This document shows, one piece after another, positions 26,565 through 36,878 of a stretch of DNA of 36,956 bases; position 1 is the first letter of the stretch, and each line of letters starts with the position of its first letter. This DNA is from Amaricoccus sp. GTDB lineage: Bacteria; Pseudomonadota; Alphaproteobacteria; Rhodobacterales; Rhodobacteraceae. A program made the position numbers and the translations under genes. The DNA lies in contig NZ_JAGOMQ010000036.1 in the NCBI RefSeq assembly GCF_017993425.1, positions 1 to 36,956 on the forward strand, read 5' to 3'. The notes below the pieces were generated by a model. The model worked only from the letters and a program-made list of their open reading frames with translations. It was not told the DNA's origin and ran no database searches.

Positions 26565-28117
26565 CACGCCGCCTCCTCCAGCCCGGCGGCGGCGCGGACG
26601 AGCGTTTCCGGCGTCAGGCCGTCGCGGTCGTATTCCCCGACGACGCGGCCCTCGCGCATGACGATCACGCGGTCGGACATGCCGAGGATCTCGGGGATTT
26701 CCGACGAGACCATGATGACGGCGAGGCCGGCGGCGGCGAGCTCGGCCATGAACTCGTGGACGGCGGCCTTGGAGCCGATGTCGATGCCCTTGGTCGGCTC
26801 GTCGAGGATGATGACACGGGGCTTCGTGGCCAGCCACTTGGCGATCACCACCTTCTGCTGGTTGCCGCCCGAGAGCTGGCCGAGCTCCTGGTCGAGCGCG
26901 GCGGCGCGCAGCTCGAGCCGGGTGGCGTAGTCGCGGGCGAGCCGGAACTCCTCGGCCATCCGCAGGAAGCCGCGGCGCGAGGTTCGCGAAAGCGAGGGCA
27001 GCGTGATGTTCTGGTAGATCGGCAGCGGCCGGATCGCGCCTTGCAGGCCGCGGTCCTCGGGCACGTAGACGACGCCGCGGGCGATCGCCTCGGCGGGCGA
27101 GCGGATCACCGCGATGCGGCCGTCGATCTTCGCGACGCCCTTCGAGGGTCTGGTGACGCCGAAGAGGGACTGCATGAACTCCGACCGCCCGGCGCCGACG
27201 AGGCCGTAGAAGCCGAGGATCTCTCCGGCGCGCAAGGTGAAGCCGATGTCGGCGAACTCGGTCGGGTGGGAGTAGCCGACGACCTGGAGGACCTCGGCGC
27301 CGGGGGCGCGGGCGCGGGCGGGGAAGATCGCGTCGATGGAGCGGCCGACCATCAGGCGGACCAACTCGGCCTCGGTGACGTCGGCCATCATCCCGTCGCC
27401 GACGTGGCGGCCGTCGCGGAACACCGTCCAGCGGTCCGCGATGCGGAAGATCTCGTCGAACTTGTGGCTGATGAAGAGGATGGCCTTGCCCTGCGCCTTC
27501 AGCCGCTCGACCAGCTCGAAGAGCTCGGCGATCTCCTTGTGGCTGAGCGCGGCGGTCGGCTCGTCCATGATGACGACGCGGGCGTCGATGGAGAGGGCGC
27601 GGGCGACGGCCACGAGGTGCTTGTTGGCGATGCCGAGGTCGCGGAGCGGCGTGCGCGGGTCGACGGCCGCCCCGACCCGGGCGAGCATGGCGCTCGCGTC
27701 GGCGTTCATCCGCGCCCAGTCGATCAGCCCGAGGCGGCCCCGGGGCGCGTGGCCAAGGAAGATGTTCTCCGCGACCGTGAGGTCGTCGAAGAGCACCGTC
27801 TCCTGGTGGATGGCGGTTACCCCGGCGTCGGAGGCGGCGTGCGGCGTCGGGAAGCGGACCGGCGCGCCGTCGAGCGTGATGGCGCCTTCGTCGGGCTGGT
27901 AGATGCCGGTCAGGATCTTGACGATGGTCGATTTGCCGGCGCCGTTCTCGCCGACGAGCGCGGTGACCTGGCCCGGGTAGAGCGCGAGGCGCACGCCGTC
28001 GAGGGCGCGCACGCCGGGGAAGCTCTTGGAGACGCCGTCGAGCGCGAGCACGGGCAGGGCGGCGTCGGGCGCGGCTTTTGGCGCGAGGTCGCGGGCGGCG
28101 AGCATGGCGGGATCCAT
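26564..28117 (-). CDS. rhaT: Rhamnose ABC transporter ATP-binding protein RhaT
   Basis: 517 aa with two fused ABC domains as in RbsA/XylG-type sugar importers. Domain 1: Walker A GENGAGKST at 56-64, Walker B VVIMDEPTAALS, and a degenerate signature (NKHLVAVARAL). Domain 2: a degenerate P-loop GLVGAGRSEFMQSLFG, signature QLSGGNQQKVVIAKWL and VIILDEPTKGIDIGSK. It drives rhamnose import with RhaP, RhaQ and RhaS. In the rhizobial system RhaK activity is reported to be needed for transport, which fits the shared operon. Confidence 0.9.
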   Translation of the reverse strand: MDPAMLAARDLAPKAAPDAALPVLALDGVSKSFPGVRALDGVRLALYPGQVTALVGENGAGKSTIVKILTGIYQPDEGAITLDGAPVRFPTPHAASDAGVTAIHQETVLFDDLTVAENIFLGHAPRGRLGLIDWARMNADASAMLARVGAAVDPRTPLRDLGIANKHLVAVARALSIDARVVIMDEPTAALSHKEIAELFELVERLKAQGKAILFISHKFDEIFRIADRWTVFRDGRHVGDGMMADVTEAELVRLMVGRSIDAIFPARARAPGAEVLQVVGYSHPTEFADIGFTLRAGEILGFYGLVGAGRSEFMQSLFGVTRPSKGVAKIDGRIAVIRSPAEAIARGVVYVPEDRGLQGAIRPLPIYQNITLPSLSRTSRRGFLRMAEEFRLARDYATRLELRAAALDQELGQLSGGNQQKVVIAKWLATKPRVIILDEPTKGIDIGSKAAVHEFMAELAAAGLAVIMVSSEIPEILGMSDRVIVMREGRVVGEYDRDGLTPETLVRAAAGLEEAA

Positions 28118-28163
28118 CCGTGGGCGCCTCCCGGGCGCGCGGGCCCGGGAGGCGGAGGGGTCG

Positions 28164-29150
28164 TCAGAAGATCGACTTGAACGCCTCGATGTTCGACTTG
28201 TCGTAGACGAAGGGGTCGGCCATCGCGCCCTCGAGGTTGTCGTCGAGCTTCACCTCGCCCATGCGCCCCATCGGGATGGTGCCGCCGGCCTTGGCCTCGG
28301 CCTTGTCGGTGGCGAGGTTGTAGGCGATCATCGTGGCGGAATAGCCGAGGTCGATCGGGTTCCAGATCGCGAAGGACTGGCTTGCGCCGTTCTCGACGAA
28401 GGCGGCCATCTCCGACGGCAGCCCGAGCCCGGTGACGTTGATCTGGCCGATCTTGCCGGCGTCGGTGACCGCCTGCGCCGCGGCGACGATGCCGACCGAG
28501 GTCGGCGCGATGATCGCCTTGAGATCGGGGTAGGTCGCCATCAGGCCTTGCGTCTCGCGGTAGGACTTGTCGGCGAGGTCGTCGCCATAGACCGTCGTGA
28601 CCACGTTGATGCCGGGGTAGTTCCCCTTGACCTTGTTCATCTCCTCGATCCAGGTGTTCTGGTTCGTGGCGGTGGCCGAGGCCGAGAGCACCGCGACGTC
28701 GCCGCCGTCGGGCAGGTGGTCGGCGGCGAGCTTGATGATCATGTTGCCGATCAGCGGGCTCGACGAGGGGTTGAGCTGCATCTCCCGGCCCTCGGGCGCG
28801 ACCCCGGAATCCCACGAGATGACGGTGATGCCGCGGTCCATCGCCTTCTTCAGCGCCGGGACCAGGGCGTCGCGGTCGTTGGCGGAGATGGCGATGGCGT
28901 CGACGCCCTGCGCGATCAGCGCGTTCACCACCTCGATCTGGCCCTCGGCGGTGGTGTCGGTCGGGCCGGTATAGATGATCTCGACGTCGCCGAGCTCCTT
29001 GGCCGCCTCCTCGGCGCCCTTGGCGGCGGCCTCGAAGAAGCCGATGCCGAGCGCCTTCGGCACCAGCGCGATGCGCGTCTGCGCCAGCCCCGGGGCGGCG
29101 AAGGCCGCGGCGACGGCGGCGGTGGCGAGAAGGGTCTTCCAGATGCTCAT
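28164..29150 (-). CDS. rhaS: Rhamnose ABC transporter substrate-binding protein RhaS
   Basis: 328 aa with a clear signal peptide (MSIWKTLLATAAVAAAFAAP, cleavage after GLAQ near 24). Periplasmic binding protein of the ribose/autoinducer-2 class: IALVPKALGIGFFEAAAKGA, DTTAEGQIEVVNALIAQGVD, ISANDRDALVPALKKAMDRG, VISWDSGVAPEGR and APTSVGIVAAAQAV. It delivers the sugar to RhaPQT. It is the second gene of the leftward operon, 27 bp after rhaR, and is preceded by GGGAGGAAAT. Confidence 0.9.
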   Translation of the reverse strand: MSIWKTLLATAAVAAAFAAPGLAQTRIALVPKALGIGFFEAAAKGAEEAAKELGDVEIIYTGPTDTTAEGQIEVVNALIAQGVDAIAISANDRDALVPALKKAMDRGITVISWDSGVAPEGREMQLNPSSSPLIGNMIIKLAADHLPDGGDVAVLSASATATNQNTWIEEMNKVKGNYPGINVVTTVYGDDLADKSYRETQGLMATYPDLKAIIAPTSVGIVAAAQAVTDAGKIGQINVTGLGLPSEMAAFVENGASQSFAIWNPIDLGYSATMIAYNLATDKAEAKAGGTIPMGRMGEVKLDDNLEGAMADPFVYDKSNIEAFKSIF

Positions 29151-29177
29151 GATTTCCTCCCTGAGCGGATTTGTTCT

Positions 29178-29978
29178 CTAGCCGGCCTGCGCGGCCGGGG
29201 CGGCCTCCGGCGCCGCGACCACGAGCCGCACGCCGGCAGCCTCCAGCATGGCGGCGGCGGCGTCGCCGACGCGGTCGTCGGTGACGACGACGGCGATGCG
29301 CTCCAGCCCGCAGAGGATGAGGCTGGAGCGGCGCTCGAACTTCGTCGCGTCGACGAGGACGACGAGCTCGTCGGCCTGGTTCAGCATCTTCTGCTCGGCC
29401 TGGATCAGCAGCGGATCGGCCTCCATCAGCCCGAGATGGCCGAGGCCCTGCGCCCCCATGAACATGCGCCGCGCATAGAAGTTGCGGGTGACGTCGTTCT
29501 CGAACGGCGAGAGCACGATGTTCTGCTCGCGGTAGATGGTGCCGCCGGGGAGCAGGATGGTGTTGCGCGAATGCTTGAGCAGGTGCTCGGCGATCGGGAA
29601 GGAGTTGGTCAGGATCTGCAGCCGGCGGGCGGCCAGCGGGTAGACCATCTGGAACGTCGTCGTGCCGCCGTTGACGATGATCGGGTCGCCGTCGTCGCAG
29701 AGCGCCACGGCCTCGCGGGCGATGGCCTTCTTCTGCGCGATGTTGGCGGTCTCGTTGAGGCTGAACGGGCGGCCGGCGAGGCCGGGGAACTGCGGCGGCG
29801 AGATCGCCTCGGCGCCGCCGCGGACGCGGCGCAGCTTCTTCTGCATGTGGAGCGCGGCGATGTCGCGGCGGATCGTCGCCTCGGACGAGTCCGTCAGCTC
29901 GACCATCTCGGCGACGGTGACGACGGGCCGTGCCTGCACCGCCGCGACGATGAGCCGATGCCGTTCCTTCTCGTGCAT
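29178..29978 (-). CDS. rhaR: DeoR-family regulator of rhamnose utilisation RhaR
   Basis: 266 aa from ATG at 29978 (MHEKERHRLIVAAVQARPVV) with GGGAGG at good spacing; an earlier in-frame start would lie in the promoter. DeoR HTH (TVAEMVELTDSSEATIRRDI followed by AALHMQKKLRRVRGGAE), then the sensor domain with IIVNGGTTTFQM, ILTNSFPIAEHL, GAQGLGHLG and VLVDATKFERRSSL. It is the first gene of rhaRSTPQK and reads away from rhaD across a palindromic promoter region, so it most likely controls both units. Confidence 0.88.
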   Translation of the reverse strand: MHEKERHRLIVAAVQARPVVTVAEMVELTDSSEATIRRDIAALHMQKKLRRVRGGAEAISPPQFPGLAGRPFSLNETANIAQKKAIAREAVALCDDGDPIIVNGGTTTFQMVYPLAARRLQILTNSFPIAEHLLKHSRNTILLPGGTIYREQNIVLSPFENDVTRNFYARRMFMGAQGLGHLGLMEADPLLIQAEQKMLNQADELVVLVDATKFERRSSLILCGLERIAVVVTDDRVGDAAAAMLEAAGVRLVVAAPEAAPAAQAG

Positions 29979-30023
29979 CCTGCGCCTCCCTAGGCGATCG
30001 ACATGCCACCGGCGCGGCGGTGC

Positions 30024-30096
30024 TGTCAATCAGTTTCGATCATGTTCGTTCATATTGCGCTGCAACATGCGCGACTATGATCGAAACTGATTGACA
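30024..30096. promoter_or_regulatory. Symmetric divergent promoter/operator of the rhamnose locus
   Basis: TGTCAATCAGTTTCGATCAT (30024-30043) and its exact reverse complement (30077-30096) flank a 33-bp centre. Each arm ends in an outward-facing TTGACA -35 hexamer, one for rhaR and one for rhaD, so regulator binding to the arms could silence both promoters equally. TTCGATCA and TTCGTTCA form a further direct repeat near 30034-30051. Confidence 0.7.
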
Positions 30097-30143
30097 AGCG
30101 GGCCCGGGAGGAGGCATGGCTCGGGCGCAAAAGGGAGGATGCG

Positions 30144-32243
<2,100 letters not shown>

Positions 32244-32291
32244 GGCGCGGCAGAGGATTTCATTCAGGTTAGCTTACCTGGAGAGCAGTCG

Positions 32292-32315
32292 GTTTTCCGC
32301 CAACAGGCGGAAAAC
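32292..32315. repeat. Hairpin between rhaD and rhaI
   Basis: GTTTTCCGCC (32292-32301) and GGCGGAAAAC (32306-32315) are perfect complements around AACA. Further small palindromes follow up to the rhaI ribosome site (GCGCGC-ACC-GCGCGC; GGCCGC-AAAG-GCGGCC). The 160-bp gap may tune rhaI relative to rhaD; no T-run supports a full terminator. Confidence 0.55.
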
Positions 32316-32403
32316 AAGCAAAGAAACCACTGCGCGCACCGCGCGCTCGATCTGGCCGCAAAGGCGGCCGCGCGGCGCCAGCCGCGCCCCGGGGGAGGAA
32401 ACC

Positions 32404-33678
32404 ATGCCGGACACGCTGATCGACGCCACCCTGAGCGAGGAGCAGGCGCTCCGCCGCGACTACGAGACCCTCGGCGAGCGGCTGGCGCGCCGCGGCGTCG
32501 AGATCGACCGCATCCGCGACAAGGCGGCCGCCTTCGGCGTCGCCGTGCCGTCCTGGGGCGTCGGCACCGGGGGCACCCGCTTCGCGCGCTTCCCCGGCCC
32601 GGGCGAGCCGCGCGACGTCTTCGACAAGCTCGAGGACTGCGCCGTCATCCACCGGCTGACCGGCGCGACGCCGACCGTGTCGCTGCACATCCCCTGGGAC
32701 CGCACCGACCCGGCGGCGCTGCGGGAAAAGGCGCGCGAGCTCGGCCTCGGCTTCGACGCGATGAACTCCAACACCTTCCAGGACAGCCCCGGCCAGAAGC
32801 TCAGCTACAAGTTCGGCTCGCTCAGCGCCGCAGACCCGGCGGTGCGGGCGCAGGCGGTCGCGCACAACCTCGACTGCATCGCCATCGGCGAGGCGATCGG
32901 CTCGAAGGCGCTCACCGTATGGATCGGCGACGGCTCGAACTTCCCCGGCCAGAGCCATCTCGGCCGCACCTTCGACCGCTACATGGACGCGATGGCGGAG
33001 GTCTATGCCGGGCTGTCGGCGGACTGGCGGCTCTTCACCGAGCACAAGATGTACGAGCCGGCGTTCTATTCGACCGTCGTGCAGGACTGGGGCACCAGCT
33101 ACATGGCCGCCGAGGCGCTGGGGCCGCAGGCGTTCTGCCTCGTCGACCTCGGCCACCACGCGCCGAACGTCAACATAGAGATGATCGTGTCGCGGCTGAT
33201 CCGGGCGGGCAAGCTCGGCGGCTTCCATTTCAACGACTCGAAATACGGCGACGACGACCTGGATGCGGGCTCCATCGACCCGTTCCGGCTGTTCCTCGTC
33301 TTCAACGAGCTGGTCGATGCGGAGGTCTCGGGGACGCCCGGCTTCCATCCGGCGCACATGATCGACCAGAGCCACAACGTCACCGACCCGATCGAGAGCC
33401 TGATGACCAGCGCGATGGAGATCGAGCGGGCCTATGTGCAGGCGCTCCTCGTCGACCGCGCCGCCCTCGACGGGTTCCAGGCGGAGAACGACGCGCTGAT
33501 GGCGGCGCAGACGCTGAAGGCGGCGTTCCGCACCGACGTCGAGCCGATCCTCGCCATGGCGCGGGCCGGCAAGGGCGCGGCGATCGACCCGGTGGCGGCG
33601 TTCCGGCGCTCCGGCTATCGCGCCGAGGTCGCCGCGCGGCGTCCGGCGGTGGCGGGCGGCGGCGGCGGGATCGTGTAG
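32404..33678 (+). CDS. rhaI: L-rhamnose isomerase, rhizobial type (RhaI)
   Basis: 424 aa, preceded by GGGGGAGGAAACC. A xylose-isomerase-like barrel with conserved blocks VPSWGVGTGGTRFARFPGPG, HIPWDRTDP, FDAMNSNTFQD, WIGDGSNFPGQSHLGRTFDR, RLFTEHKMYEPAFYSTVVQD, VDLGHHAPNVNIEMIVSRLI and FHFNDSKYGDDDLDAGSIDP, of the kind found in the rhizobial rhamnose-catabolism isomerase family. It isomerises L-rhamnose to L-rhamnulose; metal ligands are expected among the E/H/D of the EHK, GHHAPN and NDSKYGDDD blocks. It completes the rightward unit with rhaD. Confidence 0.92.
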   Translation: MPDTLIDATLSEEQALRRDYETLGERLARRGVEIDRIRDKAAAFGVAVPSWGVGTGGTRFARFPGPGEPRDVFDKLEDCAVIHRLTGATPTVSLHIPWDRTDPAALREKARELGLGFDAMNSNTFQDSPGQKLSYKFGSLSAADPAVRAQAVAHNLDCIAIGEAIGSKALTVWIGDGSNFPGQSHLGRTFDRYMDAMAEVYAGLSADWRLFTEHKMYEPAFYSTVVQDWGTSYMAAEALGPQAFCLVDLGHHAPNVNIEMIVSRLIRAGKLGGFHFNDSKYGDDDLDAGSIDPFRLFLVFNELVDAEVSGTPGFHPAHMIDQSHNVTDPIESLMTSAMEIERAYVQALLVDRAALDGFQAENDALMAAQTLKAAFRTDVEPILAMARAGKGAAIDPVAAFRRSGYRAEVAARRPAVAGGGGGIV

Positions 33679-33961
33679 CCCCGCGCGGGGGCGCCGCCGC
33701 CGGGTCGAAAAAAATTCCCGGAACGGCGGAACCCGACGCGACCCGCCGCGTTTCGGCTCCAGAGGCGGCGTCTTCGGCGTCGGCTCCCGGAGGAGTGCAT
33801 TCGCCGCAGCGCCTCGCCGGACCGCCCCGAAAGCGGCCAGGAGACGCTGCGCCCCATGGCCCCGCCCCGGCTTTCCGGCCCCGGCGCCGACCGACCGCGA
33901 CACGCGGCCGGCCGCGGCTGCGCGTCCCGATCCCTGAAACCGGACAGGAGGCCCTGAGGCC
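33679..33961. other. Non-coding gap between rhaI and the TerC-family gene
   Basis: 283 bp. It opens with the palindrome CCCCGCGCGGGG and then a GAAAAAAATTCCCGG stretch, the only AT-rich spot. I searched by eye for a yybP-ykoY (manganese) riboswitch, often found before TerC-family genes, and saw no matching core. No convincing promoter or ORF was found. Confidence 0.4.
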
Positions 33962-34708
33962 ATGCAAGACTTCTTCGCCTTCGCGTACACGCCCGAGGGC
34001 TGGGCTGCGCTGGTCACGCTGGTGGCGATGGAGGTCGTGCTCGGCATCGACAACCTGATCTTCATCTCGATCCTGACCAACAAGCTGCCGCCCGAGCACC
34101 GGGTGAGGGCGCGGCGGCTCGGCATCGGCGCGGCGCTGATCATGCGGCTGATCCTGCTCGCCACGATCTCCTACATCGTGGCGATGACCGCGCCGGTCTT
34201 CACCGCGTTCGGCCACGGCTTCTCGTGGCGGGACCTGATCCTGATCGCCGGCGGCCTGTTCCTGATCTGGAAGGCGACGAAGGAGATCCACCACACCGTC
34301 GACCCGACCGACCACAAGGACGAGATGGTCGGCAAGGCGGTCAACGTCACGCTCGGGGGCGCGATCCTCCAGATCCTGCTGCTCGACCTGGTGTTCTCGG
34401 TCGATTCGATCATCACCGCGGTCGGCATGACCGAGCACCTCGCCATCATGTACATCGCGGTGATCGTCGCGATCACGGTGATGCTGCTCGCGGCGACGCC
34501 GCTGGCGAACTTCATCGAGAAGAACCCGACCATCGTCATGCTGGCGCTCGGGTTCCTGCTGATGATCGGCACGACGCTGATCGCCGACGGCTTCGGGTTC
34601 CACGTGCCGAAGGGCTACATCTATTCGGCGATGGCGTTCTCGGCGCTGGTCGAGGGGCTGAACATGCTGGCGCGCCAGGCGACCCGGCGCGGCCGCGACG
34701 GGCGCTGA
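33962..34708 (+). CDS. TerC-family integral membrane protein
   Basis: 248 aa with about seven membrane segments. Hallmarks: [20 protein letters not shown] near residues 23-42 and [20 protein letters not shown] near 139-158, each with conserved acidic residues inside the membrane (GIDN and SVDS), plus [19 protein letters not shown]. TerC/Alx-type proteins are linked to metal (manganese) export and membrane stress. This is the short form without CBS or CorC domains. It stands alone, on the same strand as rhaDI but 283 bp away. Confidence 0.85.
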   Translation: MQDFFAFAYTPEGWAALVTLVAMEVVLGIDNLIFISILTNKLPPEHRVRARRLGIGAALIMRLILLATISYIVAMTAPVFTAFGHGFSWRDLILIAGGLFLIWKATKEIHHTVDPTDHKDEMVGKAVNVTLGGAILQILLLDLVFSVDSIITAVGMTEHLAIMYIAVIVAITVMLLAATPLANFIEKNPTIVMLALGFLLMIGTTLIADGFGFHVPKGYIYSAMAFSALVEGLNMLARQATRRGRDGR

Positions 34709-34778
34709 CGCGAGGTCGCGCTTTCCCGGCGACGCCGCCGGCCGCTATGGTCGCGGCGGAACCGGGAGGACGGCCGCG

Positions 34779-35549
34779 ATGGGCTACGACACGATCGAGT
34801 ACGCCGTCGAGGCGGGGGTCGCCACGCTGACGCTCGCCCGCGAGGACCGGCTCAACGCGCTGAACGGGGCGATGCGGCGCGAGATCGCCGACGCGGTCGG
34901 CCGGGCGGGCGCGGAGGCGCGGGCGCTGGTGCTGACCGGCCGGGGGCGGGCGTTCTGCACCGGGCAGGATCTCGGCGAGGCGGGGACCGGGCTCGAGGTC
35001 GGGCGGGTCCTGCGCGAGGAATACGAGCCGATGCTGCGGGCGATCTACGCCTGCCCCGTGCCGACGCTGGCCGCGGTCAACGGCGTGGCGGCGGGGGCGG
35101 GGGCGAACCTCGCGCTCGGCTGCGACGTGGCGATCGCGGCGGAATCGGCCGTCTTCATCCAGGCCTTCGCCCGGATCGGGCTCGCGCCCGACGCCGGCGG
35201 CACGTGGTGGCTGCCGCGGCAGGTCGGCTTCGCGCGGGCGATGGGGGCGGCGCTCTTCGCCGAGCCGGTTCCGGCGCGGCAGGCGGCGGAGTGGGGGATG
35301 ATCTGGCAGGCGGTCGCGGACGCGGATCTCGCCGACGTGGTCGGCGCCCGGGCCCGCCAGCTCGCCGCGGGCCCGACGGCGGCCTACCGGCTGATCAAGC
35401 AGGGGCTGAGGCGGGGCATGGAGAACGACCTCGATACGCAGCTCGCGCTCGAGGCGGAGCTGCAGGCCGAGGCCGGGGCGACGCGGGACTTCCGCGAGGC
35501 GGTGGCGGCCTTCCTCGAGAAGCGGCCGCCGCGTTTCGAGGGGCGGTAG
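34779..35549 (+). CDS. Enoyl-CoA hydratase/isomerase family protein, PaaG-like
   Basis: 256 aa preceded by GGGAGGACGGCCGCG. Crotonase fold: LTLAREDRLNALNGAMRREI at 18-37, LTGRGRAFCTGQDLGEAG (oxyanion-hole region about 52-69), AAVNGVAAGAGANLALGCDV and FIQAFARIGLAPDAGGTWWL with the PaaG-type aspartate. The pattern is closest to 2-(1,2-epoxy-1,2-dihydrophenyl)acetyl-CoA isomerase. No other phenylacetate genes lie nearby, so a role in another acyl-CoA pathway is possible. Confidence 0.82.
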   Translation: MGYDTIEYAVEAGVATLTLAREDRLNALNGAMRREIADAVGRAGAEARALVLTGRGRAFCTGQDLGEAGTGLEVGRVLREEYEPMLRAIYACPVPTLAAVNGVAAGAGANLALGCDVAIAAESAVFIQAFARIGLAPDAGGTWWLPRQVGFARAMGAALFAEPVPARQAAEWGMIWQAVADADLADVVGARARQLAAGPTAAYRLIKQGLRRGMENDLDTQLALEAELQAEAGATRDFREAVAAFLEKRPPRFEGR

Positions 35550-35619
35550 CGGGCCGCGCCTTGCGGCCGGGCGCGGGGCGTGGTCGAAGGCGGGGAACGA
35601 GGCAGGGCAGGGGGCCCCG

Positions 35620-36450
35620 ATGATCGACGGGCTCGACGCGGGCACGCTCGCGACGCTGGTGGCGGCGCTCCTCGCGGCGGGCGCGGTGGTGGGGGTGCTG
35701 GCCGGGCTCTTCGGGGTCGGCGGCGGCGCGATCTCGGTGCCGGTGTTCTTCGAGATCTTCGGGATGCTCGGCTATCCGGAGGCGGTGCGGATGCCGCTGG
35801 CGGTGGGGACGTCGCTCGCGGTGATCATCCCGACGGCCATCGTCTCGGCGCGCGGGCACTACCTGCGCGGCACGGTGGACGTCGGGCTGCTGAAGCTCTG
35901 GGCCGTGCCGGTGGTGCTCGGGGTGGCGGCGGGCTCGCTGGTCGCCCGCTATGCGAACCCGGACCTCTTCAAGCTGGTCTTCATCGCGGTCTCGGCGGTG
36001 ATCGCGGCGCGGCTTCTGAGCGGGGGGCGGGGATGGAAGCTGCGCGACGGGCTGCCCGGGCGGGCGGCGCTCCGGGTCTACGGCGTGGTGATCGGGCTCC
36101 TCGGCTCGCTGATGGGCGTGGGCGGCGGGGCGATGTCCAATTTGGTGCTGACGCTGCACGGGGTTCCGATCCACAACGCCGTCTCGACCTCGGCGGGCGT
36201 GGGGATCCTGATCTCGATCCCCGGCGCGCTCGGCTACATGGCGGCGGGCTGGGGCAAGCCGGGGCTGCCGCCGGACGCGATCGGCTATGTCTCGCTGCTC
36301 GCCTTCCTCGTCACCATCCCGACCTCGATGCTGACCACCCGGCTCGGGGTCCGGCTGGCGCACGCCCTGTCGCGCCGGGCGCTGGAGGTGGCGTTCGGGC
36401 TGTTCCTGCTCGCGGTCTGCGCCCGGTTCGTGGCGGCGATGATCTGGTGA
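35620..36450 (+). CDS. TauE/SafE-family sulfite exporter-like permease
   Basis: 276 aa with about eight membrane segments arranged as two repeats, each with a glycine-rich family motif: GVLAGLFGVGGGAISVPVFF near residues 24-43 and GLLGSLMGVGGGAMSNLVLT near 162-181. Members export sulfite, sulfoacetate or related organic anions, or import C1/C2 acids; the substrate here is not inferable. It follows the PaaG-like gene by 70 bp. Confidence 0.85.
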   Translation: MIDGLDAGTLATLVAALLAAGAVVGVLAGLFGVGGGAISVPVFFEIFGMLGYPEAVRMPLAVGTSLAVIIPTAIVSARGHYLRGTVDVGLLKLWAVPVVLGVAAGSLVARYANPDLFKLVFIAVSAVIAARLLSGGRGWKLRDGLPGRAALRVYGVVIGLLGSLMGVGGGAMSNLVLTLHGVPIHNAVSTSAGVGILISIPGALGYMAAGWGKPGLPPDAIGYVSLLAFLVTIPTSMLTTRLGVRLAHALSRRALEVAFGLFLLAVCARFVAAMIW

Positions 36451-36457
36451 GTCCGGC

Positions 36458-36476
36458 GGCCTCGTGGCACGAGGCC
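36458..36476. terminator. Perfect 19-bp palindrome downstream of the TauE/SafE gene
   Basis: GGCCTCGTGGCACGAGGCC begins 8 bp after the stop codon and could act as a transcript-end hairpin. It has no T-run. The adjoining CACTGCACGACA recurs at 36831-36842 and, inverted, at 36795-36806. Confidence 0.4.
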
Positions 36477-36535
36477 CACACTGCACGACACCTGTCTGCT
36501 CTGCTGGGTCCACGGGGCGCGCGCGCGCCGACCGA

Positions 36536-36612
36536 CCGACCGAAGCGGGCTTGCCCGCGAGGCCCGGCGCGACAGGCGAAAGCACGGCTTTCGCCGCGCC
36601 GACGGCTGGAGC
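36536..36612 (+). repeat. Interspersed repeat, copy C
   Basis: CCGACCGAAGCGGGC...GCGAAAGCACGGCTTTCGCC...GACGGCTGGAGC is repeated almost unchanged at 36879-36956. Its continuation GGAGCGCGTTGGCGCGGAAG...GGGGCGCCGA (36607-36642) matches copies A and B, tying all four to one family. Confidence 0.75.
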
Positions 36613-36793
36613 GCGTTGGCGCGGAAGCCGTGAGGGGCGCCGATTTCTCCGTCGCGCGCCATCCGTCCGTGAGCGCCCCGGCGAGCGCGGAATCGCGCTC
36701 GCCCCCCGAGGGGCGATCGCGGACGGATTTGCCACAGGTCAAATCCGTCGGGCGTCGGCGTCGCGGCCAGCCTCGGGCCGGGCTTCCTCTCCA

Positions 36794-36843
36794 CTGTCGT
36801 GCAGTGTGACACGAGGCCAGGCCTCGTGGACACTGCACGACAG
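36794..36843. repeat. 50-bp near-perfect palindrome
   Basis: CTGTCGTGCAGTGT (36794-36807) pairs exactly with 36830-36843, and CACGAGGC with GCCTCGTG inside, leaving a short offset in the middle. It could extrude as a cruciform or form a bidirectional terminator; it repeats the sequence of the 36458-36490 palindrome. Confidence 0.6.
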
Positions 36844-36878
36844 GAGCCGGTCGCCGCCCGAGGCCGCGTCGCTCCCCC

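Noticed and set aside
33679-33961. Possible yybP-ykoY manganese riboswitch before the TerC-family gene
   Set aside because: Expected from other genomes, but the conserved core sequences could not be found by eye.
36451-36809. Frame extending from the TauE/SafE region through repeat copy C (ending LPLHCRAV)
   Set aside because: It is a shadow of the permease gene that continues into repeat DNA; no start with a ribosome site and no protein features.
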